A stretch of DNA of 64,000 nt from CBDFHV01 sp965247705 (GTDB taxonomy: Bacteria > Pseudomonadota > Alphaproteobacteria > Rhodospirillales > CAMCUA01): positions 124,001 through 188,000 of the forward strand of contig CBDFHV010000080.1 of NCBI GenBank assembly GCA_965247705.1, written 5' to 3'. The translations under genes and the position numbers were made by a program. The notes under the pieces are model-generated. The model worked only from the letters and a program-made list of their open reading frames with translations, made no database searches and was not told where the DNA came from. Numbering within the stretch: position 1 is the stretch's first letter; every line of letters starts with the position of its first letter. Below are positions 35,434 through 43,598 of the stretch, one piece after another.

Positions 35434-35715
35434 ATGGCGAAGCGACGGAATTTCTCGGCGCCCTTCAAGGCGAAAGTGGCGATCGAGGCGCTGCGGGGCG
35501 ACCAGACGCTGGCGGAGCTGTCGAGCCGGCACAAGGTTCATCCGAATCTGATCACGAAGTGGAAGCGCCAGGCGAGCGAGGGGATGGTCGATGTCTTCTC
35601 GGGCAAGCCGGCGGGCCGGGACAGTTCGCACGAAGCGGAGGTCAAGGAGCTTCACGCTAAGATCGGGGAGCTGACGGTGGAGAAGGATTTTTTGGCCAAG
35701 GCCTTCGGTCGTTGA
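35434..35715 (+). CDS. IS3-family transposase OrfA
   Basis: This 93-residue protein has a helix-turn-helix domain (FSAPFKAKVAIEALRGDQTL, HKVHPNLITKWKRQA) and a C-terminal leucine-zipper-like helix (VKELHAKIGELTVEKDFLAKAF) used for multimerisation. It ends with a TGA overlapping orfB. The slippery heptamer T TTT TTG (35688-35694) sits near its end and would make the OrfAB fusion transposase by -1 frameshift. Confidence 0.92.
   Translation: MAKRRNFSAPFKAKVAIEALRGDQTLAELSSRHKVHPNLITKWKRQASEGMVDVFSGKPAGRDSSHEAEVKELHAKIGELTVEKDFLAKAFGR
35688..35694 (+). other. Probable -1 frameshift site of IS3
   Basis: T TTT TTG in the orfA frame is a classic slippery heptamer. The orfB frame is open from 35661, so a -1 slip here gives a continuous OrfAB protein. 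Confidence 0.65.
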
Positions 35716-36599
35716 GCCACGGCCGGAGGGTATCCATGATCGATCCCGGTCATGGCGAGCTCAGCATTGCGCGGCAATGCAGCTTGGTCTCGATCAGCCG
35801 CTCGTCGTTCTACTATGAGGGCAAGGGCGAGAGCCGCTTGAACCTGGCGCTGATGCGTCTCATCGACGAGCAGTTTCTGGAGACGCCCTGGTACGGCTCG
35901 CGCCAGATGGCCCGGCACCTGCGGCGTCTGGGCTATTGCGTGGGACGCAAGCGGGTGCGCCGGCTGATGCGGCTCATGGGCCTCCAGGCGATCTACCAGG
36001 CGCCACGCACCAGCGATCCGCATCCCGATCACCGGATCTATCCCTATCTGCTACGCGGGCTCGTCATCGATCGGGCGAACCAGGTCTGGTGCACGGACAT
36101 CACCTATATCCCGATGCGCCGGGGCTTTTTGTACCTGGTCGCCATCATGGACTGGTGGAGCCGCAAGGTTCTGTCTTGGCGGCTCTCCAACACCATGGAG
36201 GCGGATTTCTGCGTCGAGGCCCTGGAGGAAGCTCTGGTCCGCCATGGCAAGCCGGCGATCTTCAACTCCGACCAAGGCAGCCAGTTCACCTCCCTGGAAT
36301 TCACGCAGGTCCTGAAGGACGCCGGCGTGATGATCTCCATGGACGGCAGAGGTAGTTGGATGGACAACGTCATGATCGAGCGGCTGTGGCGCAGTCTCAA
36401 GTACGAATGCGTCTATCTCCAGGCCTTCGAGACCGGCTCCCAAGCCAGGAATGGAATCGGCGGCTGGATCGACTATTACAACACTTCGAGGCCTCATTCG
36501 GTGTTCGATGGACGCACCCCCGAGGAGGTCTATAGTGGGCGCGACGCGCCATCTCCGGGGCATGCCCCGGAGATGGCGCCAGAAGCGCTGGCGGCATAA
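35712..36599 (+). CDS. IS3-family transposase OrfB (DDE integrase)
   Basis: This frame of about 295 codons carries the integrase catalytic core: WCTDITYIPMRRG (first D), FNSDQGSQFTS (second D) and the third acidic residue in MIERLWRSLKYE (E). An HTH_21-type region (YGSRQMARHLRRLGYCVGRKRVRRLM) comes before it. It is normally translated as a fusion with OrfA through -1 frameshifting; the TTG at 35712 overlapping the orfA stop could also start a free OrfB. All three catalytic residues are present. Confidence 0.93.
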   Translation: MSHGRRVSMIDPGHGELSIARQCSLVSISRSSFYYEGKGESRLNLALMRLIDEQFLETPWYGSRQMARHLRRLGYCVGRKRVRRLMRLMGLQAIYQAPRTSDPHPDHRIYPYLLRGLVIDRANQVWCTDITYIPMRRGFLYLVAIMDWWSRKVLSWRLSNTMEADFCVEALEEALVRHGKPAIFNSDQGSQFTSLEFTQVLKDAGVMISMDGRGSWMDNVMIERLWRSLKYECVYLQAFETGSQARNGIGGWIDYYNTSRPHSVFDGRTPEEVYSGRDAPSPGHAPEMAPEALAA

Positions 36600-36612
36600 A
36601 AATCACCATGGA

Positions 36613-36662
36613 ATCCCACCTAACAAACGCCGCCAAGCTGTCCAGCGGATGGGGTCCACCTC
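36613..36662. repeat. Right terminal inverted repeat of IS3 element
   Basis: Its reverse complement starts GAGGTGGACCCC and ends GTTAGGTGGGAT, matching the left end with a longer spacer. The ATA target duplication follows at 36663-36665. Confidence 0.88.
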
Positions 36663-36826
36663 ATAACACCCTGTTTCATCATGTCGCGCAGCTCTTCATC
36701 CACAATCTTCTTGCATGCCACGACCGCCTTTTCGAAGGTGGAGAACTCGCCGATTGCGTATCGGTGCTCTTCATCCATGTAGTGGAAATTGTCGTCAACC
36801 ATGACTGTGTAGCGCTTCTTATTCAT
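36663..36826 (-). pseudogene. Small gene interrupted by the IS3 insertion
   Basis: The minus-strand frame begins MNKKRYTVMVDDNFHYMDEE at 36826 and continues through EFSTFEKAVVACKKIVDEEL to GVM. The IS3 end then takes over, and the frame reads on into the element until 36620. The start of this protein resembles small soluble proteins of about 70 residues found in many bacteria, which usually continue for some 20 more residues after the KKIVDE helix. Joining the flanks across the target duplication gives only six more residues before a stop (35333-35361 on the other side). The original C-terminus may therefore have been altered already. Confidence 0.65.
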
Positions 36827-36829
36827 CGG

Positions 36830-37170
36830 GACATTGTATCAGCCGATATTCCCCAGATGGCGCCCAAATCCGGCCTTAATAGTTGTCGAACTGGCCGAAT
36901 CGTCGAACCATCGGCGCCCTCCCGCGCACATGTTACACGGGTTAAGTTGGGCACGCAGCTAACCGACAGCTCGATCAAAGACCATGCTGGACCGCTCAGA
37001 CTGCCTCAGGGCCGGTCTTGGCTAATTGCCGCCGCAAAAAAGGATGTGTGCGACAACCCTATACGTAGTGGGTGTCTGCATTAACCCGATAGGCACGGAT
37101 TCACCTTGTCGCCGAGAATCGGCTGCAATACGTCGCGCCTCCCCCCACGTCGCTCTCGGCCTCGGTGTCC
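36830..37170. other. Intergenic stretch without a recognisable gene
   Basis: This stretch, upstream of the interrupted small gene and downstream of the aldehyde dehydrogenase, is less GC-rich than its surroundings. I see no tRNA, no protein family and no clear terminator in it. It may be old debris next to the IS elements. Confidence 0.4.
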
Positions 37171-38697
37171 TCAATCCACGGCGGCGTCGATGGCGTTGTC
37201 GCCGAGGTCGATCCAGATGGTCTTGGTTTCCGTGTACTGTTCGTGGGCGAGGAGGGAATTGTCGCGGCCGCCGAAGCCGGACTGCTTGTAGCCGCCGAAG
37301 GGGGTGGTGATGTCGCCCTCGCCATAGCAGTTGACGGTCACCGTGCCGGCGCGGAGCGCACGGGCCATGCGATGGGCCCGCTTGAGATTGGCGGTAAAGA
37401 CCGAGGCCTGGAGGCCGTAGACCGTGTCGTTGGCCAGGCTTAGGGCCTCTTCTTCGTTGGCGCAGGTGAGCACCGACAAGACGGGCCCGAAAATCTCCTC
37501 CCGGGCGATGGCCATGTCGGGGGTAACGCCGTCGAAGATGGTCGGCGCGATGTAGAGGCCGCCCCCGTCGGGGATCGCCTCGCCGCCGAGGATCAACTCC
37601 GCGCCCCCCTTCTTGCCGGCTTTGATATAGCCCATGATCTTGTCGAAGTGTTCCTTGCTGACGATGGCGCCCAAGCGGTTGGCGGGGTCCAGGGGATAGC
37701 CGGTGCGCCAGTCACGGGACTTGTCGAGGATTTTCGACAACAGCGCGTCCTTCACCGCCCCGTGCACGATGAGCCGCGAGTTCGACGAACAGTTCTCCCC
37801 CATGTTCCAGAAAATGGCGAAGGCCACCTGCTCGGCCACGTAGTCCAGGTCCTCGGCGTCGTCGAGCACGATGCAGGGGTTCTTGCCGCCGCATTCGAGA
37901 ACGGTGCGCTTCAGGTTGCTTTGGGCCGCATACTCCAGGAACCGGCGCCCGACTTCGGTGGAACCGGTAAACGACACCGCATCGATGTCGGGATGCAAGC
38001 CGATGGCGCGCCCGGCCGTCTCGCCGAGGCCGGTGACGATGCTGAGCACGCCGGGCGGAATCCCCGCCTCCAGGGCCATGTCGGCGATCCTCAGGGCCGA
38101 CATGCTGGTTTGTTCCGCCGGTTTGACGATGACGCTGTTGCCGCTGGCCAGGGCCGGGCCGATCTTCCAGGCCATGGTCATGGCGGGGAAGTTCCACGGC
38201 AGCACGCAGGCGACCACGCCCAGGGGCTCGCGAACGATCATGCCCAACGCGTCGTCGCCAGATGGGGTCACCTTGTCGTACATCTTGTCGGCGGCCTCGG
38301 CGTGCCATTCCAGGCAGTGCAAGGTCTCCGGGATGTCGACGGTGGCGCAGTCCTGGATCGGCTTGCCGCTCTCGACGCTTTCCAGCACCGCCAGTTCGTA
38401 GCGGTTGCGCTTGATCAGCTTGACCAGGCGAATCAGGGCGTGCTTGCGTTCGCTGGGGTGCAAGCGCGACCAGAACCCCCGTTCGAAGGCCTCCCGGGCC
38501 TTGATCACCGCCCGATCCACGTCGGCGGCGTCGCAGGACGCGATGCGGGTAATGACCTGTCCGGTGGCCGGATTGAGGGTCTCGAAGGTGTCGCCCGACG
38601 CGGCGGCGGTGAACCGGCCGTCGATGAAGGCGTTGGTCGGATGGGTCAGGCCATCGGCGATGGCCTGGTATTCGTCGCGGGTCAGCAGGTCGTCCAT
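37171..38697 (-). CDS. NAD(P)-dependent aldehyde dehydrogenase (PuuC-like)
   Basis: This 508-residue ALDH-superfamily enzyme has the catalytic cysteine C303 (MGENCSSNSR), general-base glutamate E268 (TVLECGGKNP), active-site asparagine N169 (LPWNFPAM) and the nucleotide motif FTGSTEVG. It resembles gamma-glutamyl-gamma-aminobutyraldehyde dehydrogenase and other omega-aminoaldehyde dehydrogenases of polyamine breakdown. No other putrescine genes are adjacent, so the substrate stays open. The frame is open to 38838, but the ATG at 38697 (MDDLLTRDEY) gives the family start. Confidence 0.9.
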   Translation of the reverse strand: MDDLLTRDEYQAIADGLTHPTNAFIDGRFTAAASGDTFETLNPATGQVITRIASCDAADVDRAVIKAREAFERGFWSRLHPSERKHALIRLVKLIKRNRYELAVLESVESGKPIQDCATVDIPETLHCLEWHAEAADKMYDKVTPSGDDALGMIVREPLGVVACVLPWNFPAMTMAWKIGPALASGNSVIVKPAEQTSMSALRIADMALEAGIPPGVLSIVTGLGETAGRAIGLHPDIDAVSFTGSTEVGRRFLEYAAQSNLKRTVLECGGKNPCIVLDDAEDLDYVAEQVAFAIFWNMGENCSSNSRLIVHGAVKDALLSKILDKSRDWRTGYPLDPANRLGAIVSKEHFDKIMGYIKAGKKGGAELILGGEAIPDGGGLYIAPTIFDGVTPDMAIAREEIFGPVLSVLTCANEEEALSLANDTVYGLQASVFTANLKRAHRMARALRAGTVTVNCYGEGDITTPFGGYKQSGFGGRDNSLLAHEQYTETKTIWIDLGDNAIDAAVD

Positions 38698-38827
38698 GAC
38701 AGGGTTCCCGAGTGAGCGAACGAAGAGCGTACCCGCCGCAATGGGCGTTGCCTGATCGACGGGCGGCGCACTACAACTACGCCCCTTGCCGACGGGGCCT
38801 CGGCGACAGCGATGTGGACCACGTGTA

Positions 38828-40045
38828 TTGACCGACATTCTTTTTGTCTGCCATCGGATCCCCTACCCGCCGGACAAGGGCGATAAGATCCGCTCCTATA
38901 ACATCCTTTCGCACCTGGCGCAGTCCCACCGCATCCACCTGGGCGCCTTTATCGACGATCCGGAAGACTGGGCGCACGTGCCGACCCTGCGCGAGATCTG
39001 CGTCGATACCCATTTCGCCCGCATCACACCCAGCTGGGCCAAGGTCAGGTCCCTCAGGGGGTTTCTCACCGGTGACGCCCTGAACCTTCCCTACTACGCC
39101 GACAGGGGGCTTCGGATGTGGGTTCAAGGGGTGGCCGAACGGGTACGCCCGCAAGTGATGATGGGATATTCGTCCGCCATCGGTCAGTTCATGATGCCGG
39201 TCAGGCCGCGGCCTCCACGGGTCATCATGGATTTCATGGACGTGGATTCGGACAAGTGGCGGCAATACGCCGATACTCAGCCGTGGCCCATGAGCTGGGT
39301 CTACCGGCGGGAAAGCCGGCGCCTGCTGGACTTCGATCGACGCCTGGCGCGCTTCGCCGACGCCAACATCGTGGTTTCGGACCAGGAAGCGGCCCTCTTC
39401 CGCGGTCTCGCCCCGGAGAGCGCGGACAAGATTTTCGGCGTCAGCAACGGCATCGATGGGAACTACTTTTCGCCGCACCGCGCCTACGATCCGCCGATCT
39501 CCGGCCATGGGCCGGTGGTCGTCTTCACCGGCGCCATGGACTATTGGCCGAATGTGGACGCGGTGGTGTGGTTTGCCGAGCGGGTGCTGCCCCGCCTCCG
39601 CGAGCACCGGCCCCACCTGCGGTTTCACATCGTCGGCAGCCACCCGTCGCCCAAGGTGACCGCCCTGGGGGAGCAGGCTGGTGTCCTCGTCACGGGTCGG
39701 GTTCCGGACGTCCGGCCCTACATTGCCCATGGCGACGTCAGCATCGCGCCCATCCGCATCGCCCGGGGCATTCAGAACAAGGTTCTGGAGGCCATGGCCA
39801 TGGCCCGACCGGTGATCGCGACCCCACAGGCGATCGAAGGGATCGAGGCCGAGGCCGGCCGTCACTTCCTGCTCGCCGACGACGAAGAGGCCTTCGCCGC
39901 CGCCGTGCTGAGGGCGGTAGGGGACCCGGCGATGCGGGCGATGGGGGACGCGGCCCGACGGGTGGCCGTCGAGCGCTACAGCTGGTCGGCCCGCCTGGGA
40001 GCCCTCGACGACATGATCGCAGGTGCTACGGCAGGCTCCGGGTAA
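38828..40045 (+). CDS. Exosortase-A (PEP-CTERM)-associated glycosyltransferase, TIGR03087 type
   Basis: This GT4-like glycosyltransferase of about 405 residues begins LTDILFVCHRIPYPPDKGDK and contains MDFMDVDSDKW and FTGAMDYWPNVDAV. Its donor-site region is IAPIRIARGIQNKVLEAMAM, where the family's E/K residues lie. This is characteristic of the XrtA/PEP-CTERM-linked sugar transferase family, which builds an exopolysaccharide. The likely start is TTG at 38828; an ATG at 38786 would add 14 residues. Its 3' end overlaps the convergent FemAB gene by 20 bases. Confidence 0.88.
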   Translation: MTDILFVCHRIPYPPDKGDKIRSYNILSHLAQSHRIHLGAFIDDPEDWAHVPTLREICVDTHFARITPSWAKVRSLRGFLTGDALNLPYYADRGLRMWVQGVAERVRPQVMMGYSSAIGQFMMPVRPRPPRVIMDFMDVDSDKWRQYADTQPWPMSWVYRRESRRLLDFDRRLARFADANIVVSDQEAALFRGLAPESADKIFGVSNGIDGNYFSPHRAYDPPISGHGPVVVFTGAMDYWPNVDAVVWFAERVLPRLREHRPHLRFHIVGSHPSPKVTALGEQAGVLVTGRVPDVRPYIAHGDVSIAPIRIARGIQNKVLEAMAMARPVIATPQAIEGIEAEAGRHFLLADDEEAFAAAVLRAVGDPAMRAMGDAARRVAVERYSWSARLGALDDMIAGATAGSG

Positions 40046-41081
40046 GCACCGGGCCCAGGGCATTGGCCAGCGGCACCGGCATCCGCCGCCAGCAAGCGAC
40101 GAGTAAGGCAAATTTCGGATTGTCGGGATTGACGTCGGGGACCTGACCCTTGCCCAGCGCGTAGTGCCAATGGAGCGGGAATGTTTCACCGCCCCACTGG
40201 GTTTTGAATTTGTGGGGACCGGACCCGGGCGTGGAGCGCCCGAAATCGAACACCCGGTAGCCGTCCTCGCAGCCCGACACCATACCCTGCCAGTAGAGCA
40301 GCATATTGTGGCGGAAGTCGCCGACGCTCTTCAGGGCCGAAGCCCAGGGTATCTCGACCCTGTCCCCCTCGCCGATGGTGATGCCGGCGGCCACCGGCTC
40401 CGTCTCCCGGCGCACCACGATCATCCGGCAGCGATCGCCGAACGCGCCGACGGTGGCCTCGAACAGGGCCTTGGGATAGACCGGCGTGCCCAGGTCGCGC
40501 ATGTGGCGGGAGAACACGCGATAAAAGGTGTCGAGATAGGCCGGCGTGACGGCGCTACCCGGAACCGACTCGGCATTGAAACCCTCCTTGGAGGACCGCC
40601 GCACCTTGTTGCGGAACTTGCCCTTGAAGGTGCCGAGCAGGGCGTCGGCGTCCTCCTTCAAAGGCAGCGTCATGACCACTTTGTGGGATCGTTCCACCAA
40701 GTCGTCGACGGGAACGTCCAACGGCGCCCGGTGGCGCAGCTCCATGTAGTCGGCCCCCATCTCGCCGACCAGCGCCCGGGCCCGCGCCAGGAGGGCGACC
40801 GCGGCTTCGGGGGTTTCGGCCAGCACGCCTCCGCCGTTCAGGTAGGGCATGGAAATCAAGGATCGGCCGAACAGGAAGCTGCGAAATTCGACAAGCGGCA
40901 GGACCCCCACCACCCCGGACTCGACCTCCGCCATCAGATAGCGGGATTGGTGGCCGAAGGCCGTGGCCAGAATATCGCGCCATTGCCAGCGGTGGGCGAA
41001 ATGGGCGTCGGCGCGGCCGTCGACGAAGACCTGCCAGCGCTCCCGATCGTCCTCCCCGGCCTCGATCACCGCCACGGTCAT
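40026..41081 (-). CDS. FemAB-related protein, exosortase-A system type (TIGR03019)
   Basis: This 351-residue protein of the GNAT/FemAB fold starts MTVAVIEAGEDDRERWQVFV. Conserved patches include GKFRNKVRRSSKEGF and VFDFGRSTPGSGPHKFKTQWG, diagnostic of the XrtA/PEP-CTERM-associated FemAB family. It probably adds an aminoacyl or acyl group to an exopolysaccharide precursor. It is convergent with the TIGR03087 glycosyltransferase (20-base overlap). Neither xrtA/epsH itself nor a PEP-CTERM substrate is visible here, so the partner genes must lie elsewhere. Confidence 0.9.
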   Translation of the reverse strand: MTVAVIEAGEDDRERWQVFVDGRADAHFAHRWQWRDILATAFGHQSRYLMAEVESGVVGVLPLVEFRSFLFGRSLISMPYLNGGGVLAETPEAAVALLARARALVGEMGADYMELRHRAPLDVPVDDLVERSHKVVMTLPLKEDADALLGTFKGKFRNKVRRSSKEGFNAESVPGSAVTPAYLDTFYRVFSRHMRDLGTPVYPKALFEATVGAFGDRCRMIVVRRETEPVAAGITIGEGDRVEIPWASALKSVGDFRHNMLLYWQGMVSGCEDGYRVFDFGRSTPGSGPHKFKTQWGGETFPLHWHYALGKGQVPDVNPDNPKFALLVACWRRMPVPLANALGPVLTRSLP

Positions 41082-41144
41082 GCTGCGCCTGCCCTCGACA
41101 TCGCTTCCTGAAATTCGTCCGCCGATCGCGAGGGCCGGATGGGT

Positions 41145-42095
41145 CTAACCCCGGGCCGCCACCACCTGGGGGGTGAACCGGGAGTGCGCCTGCTTTTCCG
41201 CCAGGATGGCGGCGATGGTGGTCTTCGCGGTGGTCAGAACGTCGCGCATCTGGCGCTTCAGTTCCTTCTTCAGGGGGCGCAAGGGTGGCCGAACGGCGCC
41301 GCCGGGCAAGCCCTGAAGCTCGCAGGCGTACTTCACGCAGGGCAGAAACTTACCGCCCCGCTCCAGCACCGTCATCAGGGGCAGCATGGCCATCATGATG
41401 CGCCGACCGGTGTGAAAGTCGCCGTCGCGCACGCAGACCTCGTAAAGGGCCACGCATTCCTCCATCAGGAAGTTGGCCGCCGCGCAGACCCAGCTTCGCG
41501 CGCCCCAGACGAAGAACTCCAGGGCCAGATCGTCGGCGCCGCAGGACAGTTGAAGCTGGGGAAACTCCCGGGCGATGGTGTGGATGCGCCCCACGTCGCC
41601 GCTGCTTTCCTTTATCGCCTGGAAATTGGCGCTTTGCGCCACCCGCTGCAGGAACGCATCACCCATGGTGGTGCCGGTGCGTCCCGGATAGTTGTAGAGC
41701 ATGATCGGCAGCCCGGCCGCCCGGTCGATGGCCAGGCAGTGGCTGGCCAGCTCTTTCTCGGTGGGCACCGAATAGGGGGGCGCGGCCACCAGCAGCCCAT
41801 CGGCGCCGGCCTCGCGGGCCGCCACCGCCAGATCGCAGCAGTCCTGGGTGCGGAAGTCGTTGGGGCCCGCCAGCCACGGCACCCGTCCGCCGATGATGTC
41901 CTGGGCCTCCCGGAACTGAGCCAGCCGCTCGTCGCGAGTGAGCGCGTAGAACTCGCCCGTGGAGCCGCCGATTACTAGGCCGTGGCCGCCCTGTGCGATA
42001 AGAGCCTCGATCATCCCTGCCCAGCCCTTGCGGTCGATGGCATAGTCCGCGTGGAAGGGGGTGATGACGGGGGTGTAGATTCCTTGGAATTGCAT
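41145..42095 (-). CDS. DapA/NAL-family class I aldolase
   Basis: This 316-residue TIM-barrel lyase is related to dihydrodipicolinate synthase. The Schiff-base lysine is K162 (AIKESSGD), the tyrosine motif is LYNYPGRTG (Y134/Y136, R139), and the oxoacid-binding motif is GGSTGEF (T46, E48). Substrates in the family include pyruvate plus aldehydes; with no lysine-biosynthesis genes nearby, true DapA is not assured. The extra C-terminal 20 residues are longer than DapA (about 292). The ATG at 42095 starts the conserved FQGIYTPVITPF; the open frame to 42164 is not part of the gene. Confidence 0.88.
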   Translation of the reverse strand: MQFQGIYTPVITPFHADYAIDRKGWAGMIEALIAQGGHGLVIGGSTGEFYALTRDERLAQFREAQDIIGGRVPWLAGPNDFRTQDCCDLAVAAREAGADGLLVAAPPYSVPTEKELASHCLAIDRAAGLPIMLYNYPGRTGTTMGDAFLQRVAQSANFQAIKESSGDVGRIHTIAREFPQLQLSCGADDLALEFFVWGARSWVCAAANFLMEECVALYEVCVRDGDFHTGRRIMMAMLPLMTVLERGGKFLPCVKYACELQGLPGGAVRPPLRPLKKELKRQMRDVLTTAKTTIAAILAEKQAHSRFTPQVVAARG

Positions 42096-42183
42096 GGCCT
42101 TGCCTCTCCGTCGCGGGGTGCCCGCCGCGCATTTGTATTCCGATGGCCCTAGGCTAGACCCCATGTCCGACTGGGATGTGGGT

Positions 42184-42261
42184 GACCCGTCTCACATTAT
42201 GCGGGTGTCGAGGGTTGCACCGGATGGTCCGGTGTCTTGCCTCATGCATAGGAGACGGGTC
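42184..42261 (+). promoter_or_regulatory. Nested stem-loop covering the RBS of IS110 copy 2
   Basis: GACCCGTCTC (42184-42193) pairs perfectly with GAGACGGGTC (42252-42261), which includes the GGAG ribosome site and touches the ATG. Inside is a perfect 7-bp hairpin, CACCGGA (42218-42224) and TCCGGTG (42228-42234). The arms differ in sequence from copy 1 but keep the pairing. Confidence 0.65.
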
Positions 42262-43374
42262 ATGGAACAGGTTATCACGTACGTGGGTCTGGACGTTCAC
42301 AAGAAGAGCATTTCGGTCGCCATTGCCGATGGCGGCTTGCGCCGGGAGGCGCGCTATTTCGGCACCATCGCGAACCAACCGGCGGCGTTGCGGAAGTTGG
42401 CGCACAGGCTGGGGCGCGAGGGACGCGCGCTGCGCTTCTGCTACGAGGCCGGGCCGTGCGGTTACGGGGTCTATCGGACGCTAACATCGCTCGGCCACGA
42501 CTGCGTGGTGGTGGCGCCGTCGCTGATCCCGCGGCGTCCTGGCGATCGGATCAAGACCGACCGCCGCGATGCCTTGGGCTTGGCCAAGCTGGACCGCGCC
42601 GGCGAGCTGACGCCGGTGTGGGTTCCCGAGCCCGAGCACGAGGCCCTGCGCGATCTGGTGCGGGCCCGCGCGGCGGCGGTCAAGGCCCTGCGCCGGGCGC
42701 GTCAGCAGTTGAGCGGCTTCCTGCTACGCCACGCCCGCACGCGAGACGGCAACAACTGGACCCTGGCCCACCGGCGCTGGCTGGCGAGCCTGCGTTTCGA
42801 GCAGCCGGCCCAGCAGATCGTCCTGGAGGACTATATCCAGGCCATCGAGGATGCCCAGGCGCGGCGCGACCGCCTGACGGCCGAGATCGAAGCATTGGTC
42901 CCCCGTTGGTCCCTGGCTGCCGTCGCCCAGGCCCTTCAGGCCATGCGCGGCGTGGCGCTGATCACCGCCGTCACCCTGTTGGCCGAGATCGGCGACCTGA
43001 CCCGTTTCGACAGCCCGCGTCAGCTCATGGCGCACCTCGGTCTGGTGCCCTCGGAGCATTCCAGCGCCGCTCACATCCGGCGCGGCGCCATCACCAAGGC
43101 CGGCAACGCCGAGGCGCGCCGCGTCATGATCGAGGCCGCCTGGTGCTACCGCCTGCCGGCGCGGGTCAGCCGCTGCCTCCTGGAGCGCCTCCAGGGCCAA
43201 CCCAAGGCGGTCCGCGACATCGCCTGGAAGGCCCAGACCCGCCTCTGCGCCCGCTACCGCCGCATGGGCGCCCAAGGCAAGGATACCCCCCTGGTCACAA
43301 CGGCTATCGCCCGCGAGATGCTCGGCTTCGTCTGGGCCATCGCCCGCGAGGTCGCGCCGCGCAAGGCCGGCTGA
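42262..43374 (+). CDS. IS110-family transposase (DEDD recombinase), copy 2
   Basis: This 370-residue recombinase has the acidic residues D11, E62, D100 and D103 at exactly the same positions as copy 1. It also has the C-terminal motif LGLVPSEHSSAAHIRRGAI, where the catalytic serine lies. The start ATG at 42262 is set by comparison with copy 1 and by the GGAG in the stem-loop; the frame is open upstream to 42094. It is a complete gene. IS110 enzymes recombine through a circular intermediate guided by an RNA made from the element's own ends. Confidence 0.93.
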   Translation: MEQVITYVGLDVHKKSISVAIADGGLRREARYFGTIANQPAALRKLAHRLGREGRALRFCYEAGPCGYGVYRTLTSLGHDCVVVAPSLIPRRPGDRIKTDRRDALGLAKLDRAGELTPVWVPEPEHEALRDLVRARAAAVKALRRARQQLSGFLLRHARTRDGNNWTLAHRRWLASLRFEQPAQQIVLEDYIQAIEDAQARRDRLTAEIEALVPRWSLAAVAQALQAMRGVALITAVTLLAEIGDLTRFDSPRQLMAHLGLVPSEHSSAAHIRRGAITKAGNAEARRVMIEAAWCYRLPARVSRCLLERLQGQPKAVRDIAWKAQTRLCARYRRMGAQGKDTPLVTTAIAREMLGFVWAIAREVAPRKAG

Positions 43375-43598
43375 GAAAAAGCAGGGAAAAATCGTCACCC
43401 CACAAGAGGAGGACCGAAGCAGCCTACCAACAGTCCGCCGGCGCCCATGCCTGGGGGCGAGACCACGGTGAGGGGAACCCTCGACTGCTCTACGAGCGGG
43501 ACTTGTCCCACGCTCGTCATCTAGACCGAGGCAGCCCCACGACGAACCCAGGGTCATGCGGTCCCAACCCGCGCATCAGAGATCGATCAACCGTCGTC
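43375..43598 (+). ncRNA. Conserved 3' non-coding tail of IS110 copy 2 (candidate bridge/seek RNA region)
   Basis: It shares the ordered blocks GGGGAACCCTCGAC, GAGGCAGCCCC, CCAACCCGCGCAT and ACCGTCGTC with the tail of copy 1. A strong hairpin lies at 43492-43517: ACGAGC-GGGAC with GTCCC-GCTCGT, separated by TT and a two-base bulge. The RNA role is inferred from conservation and from known IS1111-type elements. Confidence 0.45.

Larger units (their letters stand above)
35365..36662 (+). mobile_element. IS3-family insertion sequence
   Basis: The 1298-bp element has imperfect inverted ends beginning GAGGTGG-CCCC at both sides (left 35365-35405; right 36613-36662) and sharing an inner GTTAGGTGGGAT block. 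It is flanked by a 3-bp ATA target duplication (35362-35364 and 36663-36665), typical for IS3. It carries orfA and orfB in the usual -1 relation and looks intact. It interrupts a small minus-strand gene. Confidence 0.93.
42163..43598 (+). mobile_element. IS110-family insertion sequence, copy 2
   Basis: This is related to, but diverged from, copy 1 at 2013-3468, in the opposite orientation. The limits are the outermost blocks shared by both copies; true ends may be slightly outside. It has one intact transposase gene, a 5' non-coding part of about 100 bases with a nested stem-loop, and a 3' non-coding tail of 224 bases. It lies between the DapA-family gene and the tup operon. Confidence 0.8.
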
